A DNA stretch of 44,530 bases from Pseudomonadota bacterium. Its GTDB lineage: Bacteria > Pseudomonadota > Alphaproteobacteria > Caulobacterales > Caulobacteraceae. The DNA lies in the NCBI GenBank assembly GCA_963205025.1, contig CAUJHO010000090.1, forward strand, positions 1 to 44,530. The letters are read 5' to 3'. The stretch's first letter is position 1. Each line of letters opens with the position of its first letter. Positions 1 through 7,652 of this stretch are shown piece after piece. The translations under genes and the position numbers were made by a program. The notes under the pieces are model-generated. The model did not search any database and was not told the origin of the DNA. It saw nothing but the letters and a program-made list of their open reading frames with translations.

Positions 1-1
1 C

Positions 2-307
2 GCCTGCTGGGGCGCTGCGGCGCTTCTGGCCCTTCGCGGATCCTGGCTGATCGCGTCGTGCCTGGCGGCGGCGGGGGGATGGCTGGCGGTGTCGTCACGC
101 CGGCGCGACGCCCTGCCCCGTTCAACGGATGACGAAATGAGCCTGTCCGAGGCCCGGCGCGTTCTGGGGGTTTCCGACGCCGCCGACCGCCAGGAAATCC
201 AGGCCGCCTGGCGCCGCCTGATGGCGCGCGCCCACCCCGATGCCGGCGGCAGTCAGGGCCTGGCCGAACGGCTCAATGCGGCACGGGATCGGTTGTTGAA
301 GTCCTAG
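2..307 (+). CDS. Membrane-anchored J-domain protein (5' truncated by window edge)
   Basis: The frame is open from base 2 with no convincing start inside the window, so the gene begins upstream. The visible N-terminal part is hydrophobic (LLALRGSWLIASCLAAAGGW), consistent with a membrane anchor. The C-terminal half is a J-domain: SLSEARRVLGV, a basic helix II (AAWRRLMARA) and the diagnostic HPD tripeptide at bases 233-241, then the helix ending NAARDRLL. J-domains stimulate the ATPase of Hsp70/DnaK. The arrangement of membrane helix then C-terminal J-domain recalls DjlA/Pam18-type co-chaperones, but no client can be named. An in-frame ATG at 137 would give only the J-domain. Confidence 0.8.
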   Translation, partial: ACWGAAALLALRGSWLIASCLAAAGGWLAVSSRRRDALPRSTDDEMSLSEARRVLGVSDAADRQEIQAAWRRLMARAHPDAGGSQGLAERLNAARDRLLKS

Positions 308-309
308 GC

Positions 310-1650
310 CTACTGCGCGCGGATGACCATGCACGGCACATTGCGCGCCGTCAGGGCCTCGCAGGCGGCGTCGGCTGCGGTCCGGGTAAAGCCGACATAG
401 CGGGCCCGGAACCAACCGTTCTCGGACGGCGTCACGGCCCCTTCGGCATTGCGGAACTGTTCGCCGAAGCGACGGCCGACCTCACCCAGCCATTGCTGGG
501 CGACGTTCTGTTCGCGGAAGGCCCCGACCTGAACCATCCAGCCGGTGGCACCGTCACCCTGGGCCCGCACCGGAGCGGTCGGACGCGGGGTGGGGGCCGC
601 CGAGGCCAGGACCGCCGCGGCCGACGCCTCTTCCGCCTCGGCGGCGGCATCCAGTCGGGCCGAGGCGGCGAGCACCTCTGCCGACACCGCGACCTCGGCC
701 GACGCCATCTGAAGCGGAGCCGTATAGCCGCGGCCCGTCGCATAGTGCGCCCCGACGCCGCCCGGAAGCGATGCGAACATCACCTGGGCATGGGCCAGGC
801 TCTCGCCGCGCGCCACCCGCCGCTCGACGTCAAAGCCGATATTGATCAGGTCCGCGACATGGGCGTTACGCGACGCCGTCGAGCGGCCACCCAGGACCAC
901 CGTGATCAGGCGCCGGCCATCGCGAACCGCAGAGGCCGCCAGATTGTAACCCGACGCATTGGTGAAGCCGGTCTTGATACCGTCCACGCCCGGCATCGAA
1001 TGCAGCAGGCCGTTGGTGTTGTTGTAAACGCGCCCCTCGAACTCCCACTGGCGAATGCCGAAGTAGTGGTAATACTGGGGGAAGTCCCGCATCACGGCAC
1101 GGCTGAGCACGGCGATGTCGCGCGCCGAGGACAGCTGGCGGCTGTCGGGAAGGCCGTGCGGGTTGGCGTAGTTGGTCTGACGCATACCCAGTTGCTGGGC
1201 CCGGCGCGTCATGCTGGCGGCAAAGGCGGCTTCGGATCCGCCGACATGTTCGGCCAGGGCGACGGCAATGTCATTGCAGGAGCGCACCGTCAGGGCGCGA
1301 ATGGCGTCGTCGACCGTGATCCGCGCACCCGCCGGCAGGCCCAGCTTGGACGGCGGCTGCGAGGCCGCACGCGGCGAGATGGTGATGTAGTCGCCGGCCC
1401 GGATCCGGCCTTCGGCCAGGGCCTCGAACACCAGGTACAGGGTCATCACCTTGGTGATGGAGGCCGGGAACCGCTGGCTGTCGGCATAACGCTCAAACAG
1501 CACCTCGCCGGTGTTGGCGTCCATGACGATGCCGGCGTAGCGAACCTCTGCGTCCTGGGCGATCGCGCCGTTCGGGCCCGCGAAACTCAGCCCGACCATG
1601 CTGACGAGGCAGGCCAGAACCAAAAAAACGCGGCGGGCGGATGCGAGCAT
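310..1650 (-). CDS. D-alanyl-D-alanine carboxypeptidase with SPOR domain
   Basis: A low-molecular-weight penicillin-binding protein (peptidase S11) of 446 aa that trims the terminal D-Ala of peptidoglycan stem peptides in the periplasm. The signal peptide is MLASARRVFLVLACLVSM with cleavage near AIAQ. The three active-site motifs are in order: S64-I-T-K67, S124-C-N126 and K226-T-G228. An Ala-rich linker follows, then a C-terminal SPOR domain (GWMVQVGAFREQNVAQQW onward) of the kind that binds denuded glycan at division sites. I chose the ATG at 1650, which places the signal peptide at the N terminus; an ATG at 1680 would add ten residues. It ends two bases from the J-domain stop, converging with it. 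Confidence 0.92.
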   Translation of the reverse strand: MLASARRVFLVLACLVSMVGLSFAGPNGAIAQDAEVRYAGIVMDANTGEVLFERYADSQRFPASITKVMTLYLVFEALAEGRIRAGDYITISPRAASQPPSKLGLPAGARITVDDAIRALTVRSCNDIAVALAEHVGGSEAAFAASMTRRAQQLGMRQTNYANPHGLPDSRQLSSARDIAVLSRAVMRDFPQYYHYFGIRQWEFEGRVYNNTNGLLHSMPGVDGIKTGFTNASGYNLAASAVRDGRRLITVVLGGRSTASRNAHVADLINIGFDVERRVARGESLAHAQVMFASLPGGVGAHYATGRGYTAPLQMASAEVAVSAEVLAASARLDAAAEAEEASAAAVLASAAPTPRPTAPVRAQGDGATGWMVQVGAFREQNVAQQWLGEVGRRFGEQFRNAEGAVTPSENGWFRARYVGFTRTAADAACEALTARNVPCMVIRAQ

Positions 1651-1797
1651 GGCTATCGGTCCGTCTGGTAAGCATTGCACAAGGACAGCGCCCCCACGGC
1701 CTTCTGTCCCTCAGAAGAGCATATCATGCCTCAACGTCAGTTGCCCCGACGTTAACAGCATATTGATGAGAGAATTGGTCGCACCCCCAAAAGGCGA

Positions 1798-1812
1798 TTG
1801 TGCGCCGCACAA
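1798..1812. promoter_or_regulatory. Perfect inverted repeat upstream of phasin promoter (PhaR-like operator candidate)
   Basis: TTGTGC-GCC-GCACAA is a perfect 6-bp dyad with a 3-bp centre, ending 7 bp before the candidate -35. The TGC-N3-GCA core resembles sites described for PhaR, the PHA-responsive repressor of phasin genes (CTGC-N3/4-GCAG type). The dyad is seen; the PhaR assignment is inference from the target gene. Confidence 0.5.
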
Positions 1813-1819
1813 AAATCCC

Positions 1820-1850
1820 TTGACATATGTTCGCAGGTGCAACATATAGC
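1820..1850 (+). promoter_or_regulatory. Candidate phasin promoter
   Basis: TTGACA at 1820-1825 is a consensus -35. The best -10 is CATATA at 1843-1848 (17-bp spacer) or TATAGC at 1845-1850 (19-bp spacer); neither is strong. It lies 50-80 bp before the phasin ATG. Confidence 0.5.
1825..1847. promoter_or_regulatory. Second inverted repeat between -35 and -10 of the phasin promoter
   Basis: ATATGTT at 1825-1831 and AACATAT at 1841-1847 are perfect reverse complements separated by 9 bp. The spacer itself holds GCA-GG-TGC (1833-1840). A protein bound here would cover the promoter, so it is a repression-site candidate. Confidence 0.45.
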
Positions 1851-1901
1851 CGTCACACGGGCAGGACAGCCCGCCCGAAACCCATTCTGAGGAGACCGAA
1901 C

Positions 1902-2336
1902 ATGGCCGCCGCTGACACCGTCAAGAAGACCGTCGAACAAGCCACCGCCGCCGGCAACCAGGCGTTCAAGGAAGGCGTCGACAAGTCGCTGAACGCCCTG
2001 ACCGAAGCCAACACCCTGGGCAAGAAGAACATCGAAGCCGCCGTCGAGTCGGTCACCGCCGCCACCCGTGGCGCCGAGGCCCTGTCGGCTCAGGCCCTGG
2101 CCTACTCCAAGAAGTCCTGGGAAGACGGCGTCAACGCCGCTCAGGCCCTGGCCTCGGCCAAGTCGGTCCAGGAAGTGATCGAGCTGCAGACCGCCTTCGC
2201 CAAGACCGCGATGGAAGCCTATCTGGCTGAAGTCACCAAGGCGACCGACACCCTGTCGGCCTCGGTCAAGGACAGCTTCAAGCCGATCAACGAGCGCACC
2301 ACCGCGATCGTCGAACGCATCCAGTCGGCCCGCTAA
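1902..2336 (+). CDS. Phasin family protein
   Basis: A 144-aa, Ala/Lys/Glu-rich, almost entirely helical protein without signal peptide or cysteine, matching phasins, which coat polyhydroxyalkanoate granules. Typical stretches are the repeated helix TVKKTVEQATAAGNQAFKEG, the central ATRGAEALSAQALAYSKKSW and the conserved VQEVIELQTAFAKTAMEAY, followed by SASVKDSFKPINERTTAIV. The ATG at 1902 is preceded by GAGGAGA at a good distance; an upstream in-frame start at 1827 would put the start inside the promoter and is rejected. Codon usage is strongly biased, suggesting high expression. It has its own promoter with two dyad sites and its own terminator, so it is monocistronic. PHA biosynthesis genes are not in the window. 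Confidence 0.9.
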   Translation: MAAADTVKKTVEQATAAGNQAFKEGVDKSLNALTEANTLGKKNIEAAVESVTAATRGAEALSAQALAYSKKSWEDGVNAAQALASAKSVQEVIELQTAFAKTAMEAYLAEVTKATDTLSASVKDSFKPINERTTAIVERIQSAR

Positions 2337-2365
2337 CCCTCCTCCCAAGAGCGGTACGACTGAAG

Positions 2366-2404
2366 AAGGCCCGGTGCGGAAACGCGCCGGGCCTTTTCCT
2401 TTTG
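2366..2404 (+). terminator. Intrinsic terminator of the phasin gene
   Basis: A 13-bp stem (AAGGCCCGGTGCG / CGCGCCGGGCCTT, one G-T pair) closes on a GAAA tetraloop at 2379-2382 and is followed by TTTTCCTTTT. It starts 30 bp after the phasin stop. Confidence 0.9.
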
Positions 2405-2407
2405 TGC

Positions 2408-2668
2408 AGTGCGGGTGCCCGTCACGGTCCAGGTCGAGGTGGAGGTGTTGGGCCGGCTATAGGTCGGCTCAGAGATCACCTCCGGTCTCAGGCCGTCGGA
2501 GTGGCTGTAGAAGCTGACCTGCGGCCCGGTCGGGGTGTCATAGTGGGTCGTCCAGAACCGCTCGCCCAGGGCGTCGATGTAGTCGTTGGTCTGGTTCTGC
2601 CAGTTCAGGCTGGCGGTGTTCCTCAGATGGCCGTGGCCGTCGTAGCGGTGGGTCCAGGGCGAGGCCGT
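2408..2668 (-). pseudogene. Rhs/YD-repeat-like gene fragment
   Basis: The minus-strand frame reads RYDGHGHLRN, then NDYIDALGERFWTTHYDTPT and SFYSHSDGLRPEVISEPTYS. The first resembles a YD repeat and the rest a region of an Rhs-type wall-associated protein. There is no start codon: upstream the frame runs directly into transposase sequence (SRGGLTTKIH), so the junction near 2668 is a fusion of two broken elements. It ends near the phasin terminator without a defined stop of its own. It is probably a remnant of an Rhs gene cut by the insertion sequence. The Rhs identity rests on short motifs only. Confidence 0.55.
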
Positions 2669-3125
2669 ATGGATCTTGGTCGTCAGTCCGCCTCGGGAAC
2701 GCGCCACAGCCGGATCGAGCCCCCCTTTTTGAGCCGCTAACCCGGCCCGTCGTCGCCTGCTGGTGAGCCCGCAGCAGGGTCGAGCCAGCATCAGATACTG
2801 GTTGTCCCCATCCTCCACGAGGTCGGCGAAGCCCCCCCCCGGCGCGCCGCAGCCCAGCGGCTGAAGCGCTTGTGCGCCGTCCTCCACTTGCCACAGCGCT
2901 CAGGCAGGTCCTGCCAATGCGCGCCGGACTTCACAATCCAGAGCACGCCGTTCACGAACAGCCGGTTGTCGGATCCCGGTCGGCCCGGATCCGACGCTTT
3001 GCCCGGCAGCAACGGCGCGATCCGTTCCCATTGCGCCTCGTCCAGTTCGTAACGCTTCACGCTCATCACAGACCTTCGCCAATGCGGAGACCTATAAATC
3101 ACGCATCGCAACGCGCGTGAATCCC
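2669..3125 (-). mobile_element. IS5-family (IS427-like) insertion sequence remnant, frameshifted and truncated transposase
   Basis: The minus-strand start at 3111 gives the N terminus of an IS5-family transposase: [20 protein letters not shown], then [20 protein letters not shown] and [12 protein letters not shown]. After a C9 run (plus-strand 2832-2840) homology moves to a second frame ([12 protein letters not shown]), then a third (TLLRAHQQATTGR), then back (VARSRGGLTTKIH), so at least three frameshifts are present. The catalytic DDE C-terminal part is absent and the sequence joins Rhs-like DNA near 2668. GGGATTCACGCGCG on the minus strand, starting about 3125, may be the left terminal inverted repeat; no matching right end was found. 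The element is dead. Confidence 0.75.
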
Positions 3126-3141
3126 TGCATGTCGATTAGAT

Positions 3142-3534
3142 CTAGTCCAACCGGATGTCGTCAACGAACATGATTGGGCGCGAAGAGCAGATACCCGTCG
3201 CCACGGAACGCCCGTTCAACTCATAGCTGATGATTCCGACATTGTTGTCTTGGCTGTAAATAGTGCCCGACGCGCGCACGGTTCTACCGGTCCATAAGTG
3301 AGCTGAGCGATAGAGGCTGTCTTCAAGGGCGGCAGCAAAACATCCTTGGGACGTTATGATTTCGGCGACAGATGCCGGGCTGCCTCGGTAAACATGCAGC
3401 TCGCCAATGATGGTGCACGTTTCTCCGATTGCGCAACTTGTTTCAGCCGGAAGCTGATCGGTGCTTTCGACTGTCGAGCAACTAGCTAGAAGCACAAAGA
3501 CCGCTGATGTTATGAATCTGGCGTGAACGTGCAT
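3142..3534 (-). CDS. Small lipoprotein, possible immunity protein of the adjacent Rhs C-terminal domain
   Basis: A 130-aa protein with a lipoprotein signal peptide (MHVHARFITSAVFVLLASC, lipid on Cys19). The mature part has four further Cys (SCAIGETCTIIGEL, SQGCF, GICSS) and looks beta-rich, ending RPIMFVDDIRLD. GGAG precedes the ATG. I do not recognise a named family. It lies 46 bp downstream of the Rhs C-terminal end, where polymorphic toxin immunity genes sit, and its DNA is only about half G+C (53% and 48% on two 60-base lines counted), well below its neighbours. The immunity role is inference from position; a stand-alone envelope lipoprotein is the alternative. Confidence 0.65.
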   Translation of the reverse strand: MHVHARFITSAVFVLLASCSTVESTDQLPAETSCAIGETCTIIGELHVYRGSPASVAEIITSQGCFAAALEDSLYRSAHLWTGRTVRASGTIYSQDNNVGIISYELNGRSVATGICSSRPIMFVDDIRLD

Positions 3535-3580
3535 GTGGCTCCAGAGCCTCCATTGTTTTGGTTCCAGTTTCTGATCAGGC

Positions 3581-4294
3581 CTAGCAGTTCGTCTTGTTCA
3601 GAGGGGACAATCTTCTGCCACTTAGACGCCGAACGCGGTAGCCACTCGCGGTGTTTTCGATAGCAAAAGCCCCCCGCGCCGACATTTGATAGGCGGTTCT
3701 GCCAGTCACGGCAGCCATCACTCCGTCTTCTGGACCAGGAAGAGGATTTAAGTCTCCGCCGCCGTGGGTATGGCCTCCGCTGTCATCACCAATTCCAGCT
3801 CGGTTGATGGAATTTGCCCGCCGAGACGTGCCGTTCGTGAACTGTTGTGTGCCACTACTTGAAAAGGGGATCGGGTAGATACCGTCCGGACCAACGCGGA
3901 ACCCTTGCTCTAAGTCACCCGACGATGGGAAAAGGATGGCCTCGCCTGATGTGAACCGGCGCTCTCTTCTGGCGGTGACCACTATATCATCGAGTTGCGT
4001 GGTTTCCTCATCCGGCCCTGGTTGAGGAGCAGTGTTATCGTCCACGCAATCACCCGGCTTCGAATCCGGCGGACAAGACACCATCCCCGTCGGATCGGTG
4101 GCGTTCCACGGATTGTTGCCGACGTAGGCATAGATGTTCGGTCCATCGACGAACCGCGCGGGATCGGGCTGCAGGAACCGTCCGAGGTTGGGTGAGTATT
4201 CCCGGGCCTTGTAGTGGTAGGTGCCGGTCCAGGGGTCGAGGCGTTGTCCGGTGTAGCGGAACGGATAGCCGGTGATACCGTCCTGGGGTCGGCT
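3581..4294 (-). pseudogene. Rhs-family protein, 3' end only: core-domain end plus variable C-terminal domain
   Basis: The open frame starts just after an in-frame TGA at 4295-4297 and reads DGITGYPFRYTGQRLDPWTG, AREYSPNLGRFLQPDPARF, NIYAYVGNNPWNATDPTG. That is the end of the Rhs repeat-associated core. After the DPTG boundary comes a 167-residue variable region: an acidic linker with DDIVVTARR, then GGHTHGGGDLNPLPGPEDG followed by a beta-rich end. The HxH...D pattern recalls JAMM/DUF4329-type domains seen at Rhs C termini, but that is a weak motif match. The thousands of bases that should encode the rest of the protein are missing, since clpS lies immediately upstream, so this is an orphan C-terminal end with no obvious start. 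An internal ATG at 4084 would give only the variable part. Confidence 0.75.
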
Positions 4295-4384
4295 TCAACG
4301 CGCCTCGCATTCAAGGCCTTGCCCCCGCTTCAATTCCCTCCGACAGTCCCTACATAGTGTCATCCTCCCCGACCCGGACTGCGA

Positions 4385-4714
4385 ATGCCTCAACAGCGGC
4401 CAGGTGAACCGGGAGGCGGCCTCGGGGCCGCCACCGTCACCGAGACGAAACCGAAGCTCCAAAAGCCCTCGCTGTACCGGGTGCTGATCCTGAACGACGA
4501 CTATACGCCCATGGAATTCGTGGTTTACGTCCTTGAGCGTTTCTTTGCGAAATCGCGCGAGGATGCGACTCGGATCATGCTGCATGTCCATCAGCACGGC
4601 GTCGGGGTTTGCGGCGTCTTCACGTACGAGGTCGCCGAAACGAAGGTGGCGCAGGTTCTGGAAACGGCCCGGCACCATCAGCATCCGCTGCAATGCACCA
4701 TGGAGAAGGACTAG
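4385..4714 (+). CDS. clpS: ATP-dependent Clp protease adaptor ClpS
   Basis: A 109-aa adaptor that binds the ClpA N-domain and delivers N-degron substrates to ClpAP. The first 28 residues are a flexible extension. The core holds the family hallmarks [20 protein letters not shown], with the N-degron pocket residues N-D-D-Y-T-P-M, and the ClpA-contacting stretch around [22 protein letters not shown]. It lies 3 bp upstream of clpA in one operon, the usual order. The Shine-Dalgarno sequence before the ATG is weak. No clear promoter was recognised in the 90 bp between it and the Rhs remnant. Confidence 0.95.
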   Translation: MPQQRPGEPGGGLGAATVTETKPKLQKPSLYRVLILNDDYTPMEFVVYVLERFFAKSREDATRIMLHVHQHGVGVCGVFTYEVAETKVAQVLETARHHQHPLQCTMEKD

Positions 4715-4717
4715 GTC

Positions 4718-7033
4718 TTGCCCTCATTCTCGCGTCCACTCGAAGACACCCTGCACCGCGCCGTCGCCCTGGCCAATGCGCGCAGCCATGAGTACGCGAC
4801 GCTCGAACACCTGTTGCTGGCGCTGGTCGAAGACCCGGACGCCTCGGCGGTGATGAGCGCCTGCGGGGTCAATCTTCAGGCCCTGGCGGCCGCCCTGACC
4901 ACCTATATCGACCACGATCTGGCCGCCCTGGCCGTGTCGAGCGGCGAGGACGCCAAGCCGACCGCCGGCTTCCAGCGCGTGATCCAGCGCGCCGTCATCC
5001 ATGTGCAATCGTCCGGCCGCGAGGATGTGACCGGGGCCAATGTCCTGGTCGCCATCTTCTCGGAGCGCGAGAGCCACGCCGCCTATTTCCTGCAGGAACA
5101 GGAAATGAGCCGCTATGACGCGGTCAACTACATCGCCCACGGCATCGCCAAGAAGTCCGGCCAGAGCGAGGCCCGCCCCGTGCGCGGCAGCCAGTCGGGC
5201 CCGGCGTCGGAAGAGACCGAAGACAAGACCGCCGCCAAGAAGGGCGAAGAGGCGCTGGACGCCTATTGCGTCAACCTCAATGAGAAGGCGCGCGACGGCA
5301 AGGTCGACCCGCTGATCGGGCGCGCTGCCGAGGTCGAACGCTCGATCCAGGTGCTGTGCCGCCGGACCAAGAACAATCCCCTGCTGGTCGGTGACCCGGG
5401 CGTCGGCAAGACCGCCATCGCCGAAGGCCTGGCCCGCAAGATCGAAGATGGCGACGTGCCGGACGTCCTGGCCCATGCCACCATCTATTCGCTCGACATG
5501 GGGGCGCTCCTGGCCGGCACCCGCTATCGCGGCGATTTCGAAGAGCGGCTGAAGCAGGTGGTCAAGGAGCTGGAGTCCCACGAGGACGCCATCCTGTTCA
5601 TCGACGAGATCCACACGGTGATCGGGGCCGGCGCGACCTCGGGCGGGGCGATGGATGCGTCCAATCTGCTGAAACCGGCGCTGGCGTCGGGCACCCTGCG
5701 CTGCATGGGGTCGACCACCTACAAGGAATACCGCCAGCACTTCGAGAAGGACCGCGCCCTGGTCCGCCGCTTCCAGAAGATCGACGTCAATGAGCCAACG
5801 ACCGAGGATACGGTCAAGATTCTCAAGGGCTTGAAGACCTATTACGAGACCTTCCACCGGCTGCGCTACACCGATGCGGCGATCAAGTCGGCGGTCGAGC
5901 TGTCGGCGCGCTACATCACCGACCGCAAGCTGCCGGACAAGGCCATCGACGTCATCGACGAGGCCGGGGCCAGCCAGATGCTGCTGCCGCCGTCGCGCCG
6001 CAAGAAGGTGATCGGCCAGAAGGAAATCGAGGCCGTCATCGCCAAGATGGCGCGCATTCCGCCCAAGTCGGTGTCCAAGTCCGACGTCGAGGCCCTGAAG
6101 AACCTGGAGGTCGATCTGCAGGCCGCCGTCTTCGGCCAGCCGGAGGCCATCGCCCAACTGTCATCGGCGGTGAAGCTGGCGCGCGCGGGCCTGCGCGATC
6201 CGAACAAGCCGATCGGCTCGTATCTGTTCTCGGGCCCGACCGGCGTCGGCAAGACCGAGGCGGCCAAGCAGCTGGCCGCGACGCTCGGCATCGAGATGCT
6301 GCGCTTTGATATGTCCGAATATATGGAGCGCCACACCGTCAGCCGCCTGATCGGCGCGCCTCCGGGCTATGTCGGCCATGACCAGGGCGGGCTTCTGACC
6401 GATGCCGTCGATCAGCATCCGCACGCGGTGGTGCTGCTGGACGAGATCGAGAAGGCCCACCCGGACGTTTACAACATCCTGCTGCAGGTGATGGACAACG
6501 GCACCCTGACGGACGCGGTCGGCAAGACCGTCGATTTCAGGAACGTCGTCCTGATCATGACGACCAATGCCGGGGCCGCCGACAATGCGCGCGCGTCCAT
6601 CGGCTTTGGCCGCTCCAAGGTCGAGGGCGAGGACGAAAAGGCCATCCAGCGCCTGTTCACGCCGGAGTTCCGCAATCGTCTGGACGCGGTGGTGGCCTTC
6701 AAGCCGCTGACGCCGGAGGTCATCCGCTTGGTGGTCCGCAAGTTCATCAAACAGCTGGAAACCCAGCTGGCGGACCGCAACGTCACCATCGCCCTGACGG
6801 ACGAGGCGGCGGACTGGCTGGCCGAGAACGGCTTTGATGAACTGTATGGAGCCCGGCCACTGGCCCGGGTGATCCAGGAGAACATCAAACAGCCGCTGGC
6901 CGACGACATCCTGTTCGGACGTCTGACCCGCGGTGGCCATGTCAGGGTCGCCCTCAAGGACGGCAAGATCGCCTTCGAGATCGACGGCACTGACGACAAG
7001 GCCAGGAAGCCGGCCGCCGAAGCGGCGGACTAA
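4718..7033 (+). CDS. clpA: ATP-dependent Clp protease ATP-binding subunit ClpA
   Basis: A 771-aa AAA+ unfoldase that threads substrates into ClpP. An N-terminal Clp repeat domain (about 1-145) binds ClpS. A charged linker (about 146-180) follows, then D1 with Walker A GDPGVGKT at 225-232 and Walker B ILFIDEIH, and D2 with Walker A GPTGVGKT at 506-513, [13 protein letters not shown] and the sensor segment TTNAGA. The long middle domain of ClpB is absent, which supports ClpA. The start is a TTG three bases after the clpS stop, with AGGA in the clpS 3' end serving as ribosome binding site. Length is normal for the family. Confidence 0.96.
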   Translation: MPSFSRPLEDTLHRAVALANARSHEYATLEHLLLALVEDPDASAVMSACGVNLQALAAALTTYIDHDLAALAVSSGEDAKPTAGFQRVIQRAVIHVQSSGREDVTGANVLVAIFSERESHAAYFLQEQEMSRYDAVNYIAHGIAKKSGQSEARPVRGSQSGPASEETEDKTAAKKGEEALDAYCVNLNEKARDGKVDPLIGRAAEVERSIQVLCRRTKNNPLLVGDPGVGKTAIAEGLARKIEDGDVPDVLAHATIYSLDMGALLAGTRYRGDFEERLKQVVKELESHEDAILFIDEIHTVIGAGATSGGAMDASNLLKPALASGTLRCMGSTTYKEYRQHFEKDRALVRRFQKIDVNEPTTEDTVKILKGLKTYYETFHRLRYTDAAIKSAVELSARYITDRKLPDKAIDVIDEAGASQMLLPPSRRKKVIGQKEIEAVIAKMARIPPKSVSKSDVEALKNLEVDLQAAVFGQPEAIAQLSSAVKLARAGLRDPNKPIGSYLFSGPTGVGKTEAAKQLAATLGIEMLRFDMSEYMERHTVSRLIGAPPGYVGHDQGGLLTDAVDQHPHAVVLLDEIEKAHPDVYNILLQVMDNGTLTDAVGKTVDFRNVVLIMTTNAGAADNARASIGFGRSKVEGEDEKAIQRLFTPEFRNRLDAVVAFKPLTPEVIRLVVRKFIKQLETQLADRNVTIALTDEAADWLAENGFDELYGARPLARVIQENIKQPLADDILFGRLTRGGHVRVALKDGKIAFEIDGTDDKARKPAAEAAD

Positions 7034-7154
7034 GGCCGCTTTCGCGGCGGGGTTGAGCGGTGACAGGGAACCAACGGATGGGGCCGCCTCAAGCGTTGCT
7101 GTGAACTGAAAACCGTGATTACCCTGCCGGCCGTTTGATCCTGGGGAGGGGACC

Positions 7155-7613
7155 ATGAACGAATATACGCCGCTGGTCGTAACCGGCCGTAGCACGCCCT
7201 GGCATATCTGGGTGGTCGGTCTGATCGGCGTTCTTTGGAACGGCTTTGGGGCCACCGACTTTCTGATGACCAATCTGAACCGCGACATGTGGTTCGAGAT
7301 GATGGGCGTGACCGCCGACCAGGCGGCCATGATGGATGCCATGCCCGCCTGGATGCACGGGGCCTGGTTCGCCGGGACCTGGGGTGCCTTCCTGGGAGCG
7401 GTGGCGATCCTGTTTCGGTCGCGCTGGGCGGTCTATCTGTTCTGGGTGTCGATCATCGGCTTCCTGATCAGCCTCGTGCATAGCTACATCCTGACCGACA
7501 CCGGAGCGTCGATGGGCCAACAGGGCTACATCATGAACGGCGTGATCTTCCTGGGGGCCGTCTTCTTCCTCTGGTATTCGATCACCATGGCCCGGCGCGG
7601 GGTTTTGCGCTGA
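7155..7613 (+). CDS. Four-helix membrane protein of unknown function
   Basis: A 152-aa inner-membrane protein with four predicted helices: WHIWVVGLIGVLWNGFGATD, AWFAGTWGAFLGAVAILF, VYLFWVSIIGFLISLVHSYI and MNGVIFLGAVFFLWYSITMA. A Met-rich loop (MMGVTADQAAMMDAMPAWMH) lies between helices 1 and 2. GGGGAGGGGACC precedes the ATG. It resembles conserved hypothetical proteins of alphaproteobacteria, and no function can be assigned. It is a separate unit 121 bp after clpA; the gap has a short GC hairpin without a T-run. Confidence 0.8.
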   Translation: MNEYTPLVVTGRSTPWHIWVVGLIGVLWNGFGATDFLMTNLNRDMWFEMMGVTADQAAMMDAMPAWMHGAWFAGTWGAFLGAVAILFRSRWAVYLFWVSIIGFLISLVHSYILTDTGASMGQQGYIMNGVIFLGAVFFLWYSITMARRGVLR

Positions 7614-7652
7614 TCGGCTGACGATACCGTCAAAGACGGCTAAGGGGCGTGG

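Noticed and set aside
1733..1753. AACGTC-N9-GACGTT dyad between the carboxypeptidase and phasin genes as an operator
   Set aside because: Six-base arms with a 9-bp spacer are expected by chance in this composition and no promoter elements are placed around it.
2832..2840. Programmed frameshift at the C9 run in the transposase
   Set aside because: Two more frame changes follow and the catalytic end is missing, so decay explains the frames better, although the first shift alone could have been programmed.
4724..6157. A 477-codon open frame antisense to clpA, and similar long frames opposite other genes
   Set aside because: It is the mirror of strong third-position G+C bias in clpA; the translated protein has no recognisable motifs and no ribosome binding site, and the sense strand is clearly ClpA.
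7033..7060. Terminator after clpA
   Set aside because: GCCGC-TTTC-GCGGC is a short hairpin with no T-run after it.
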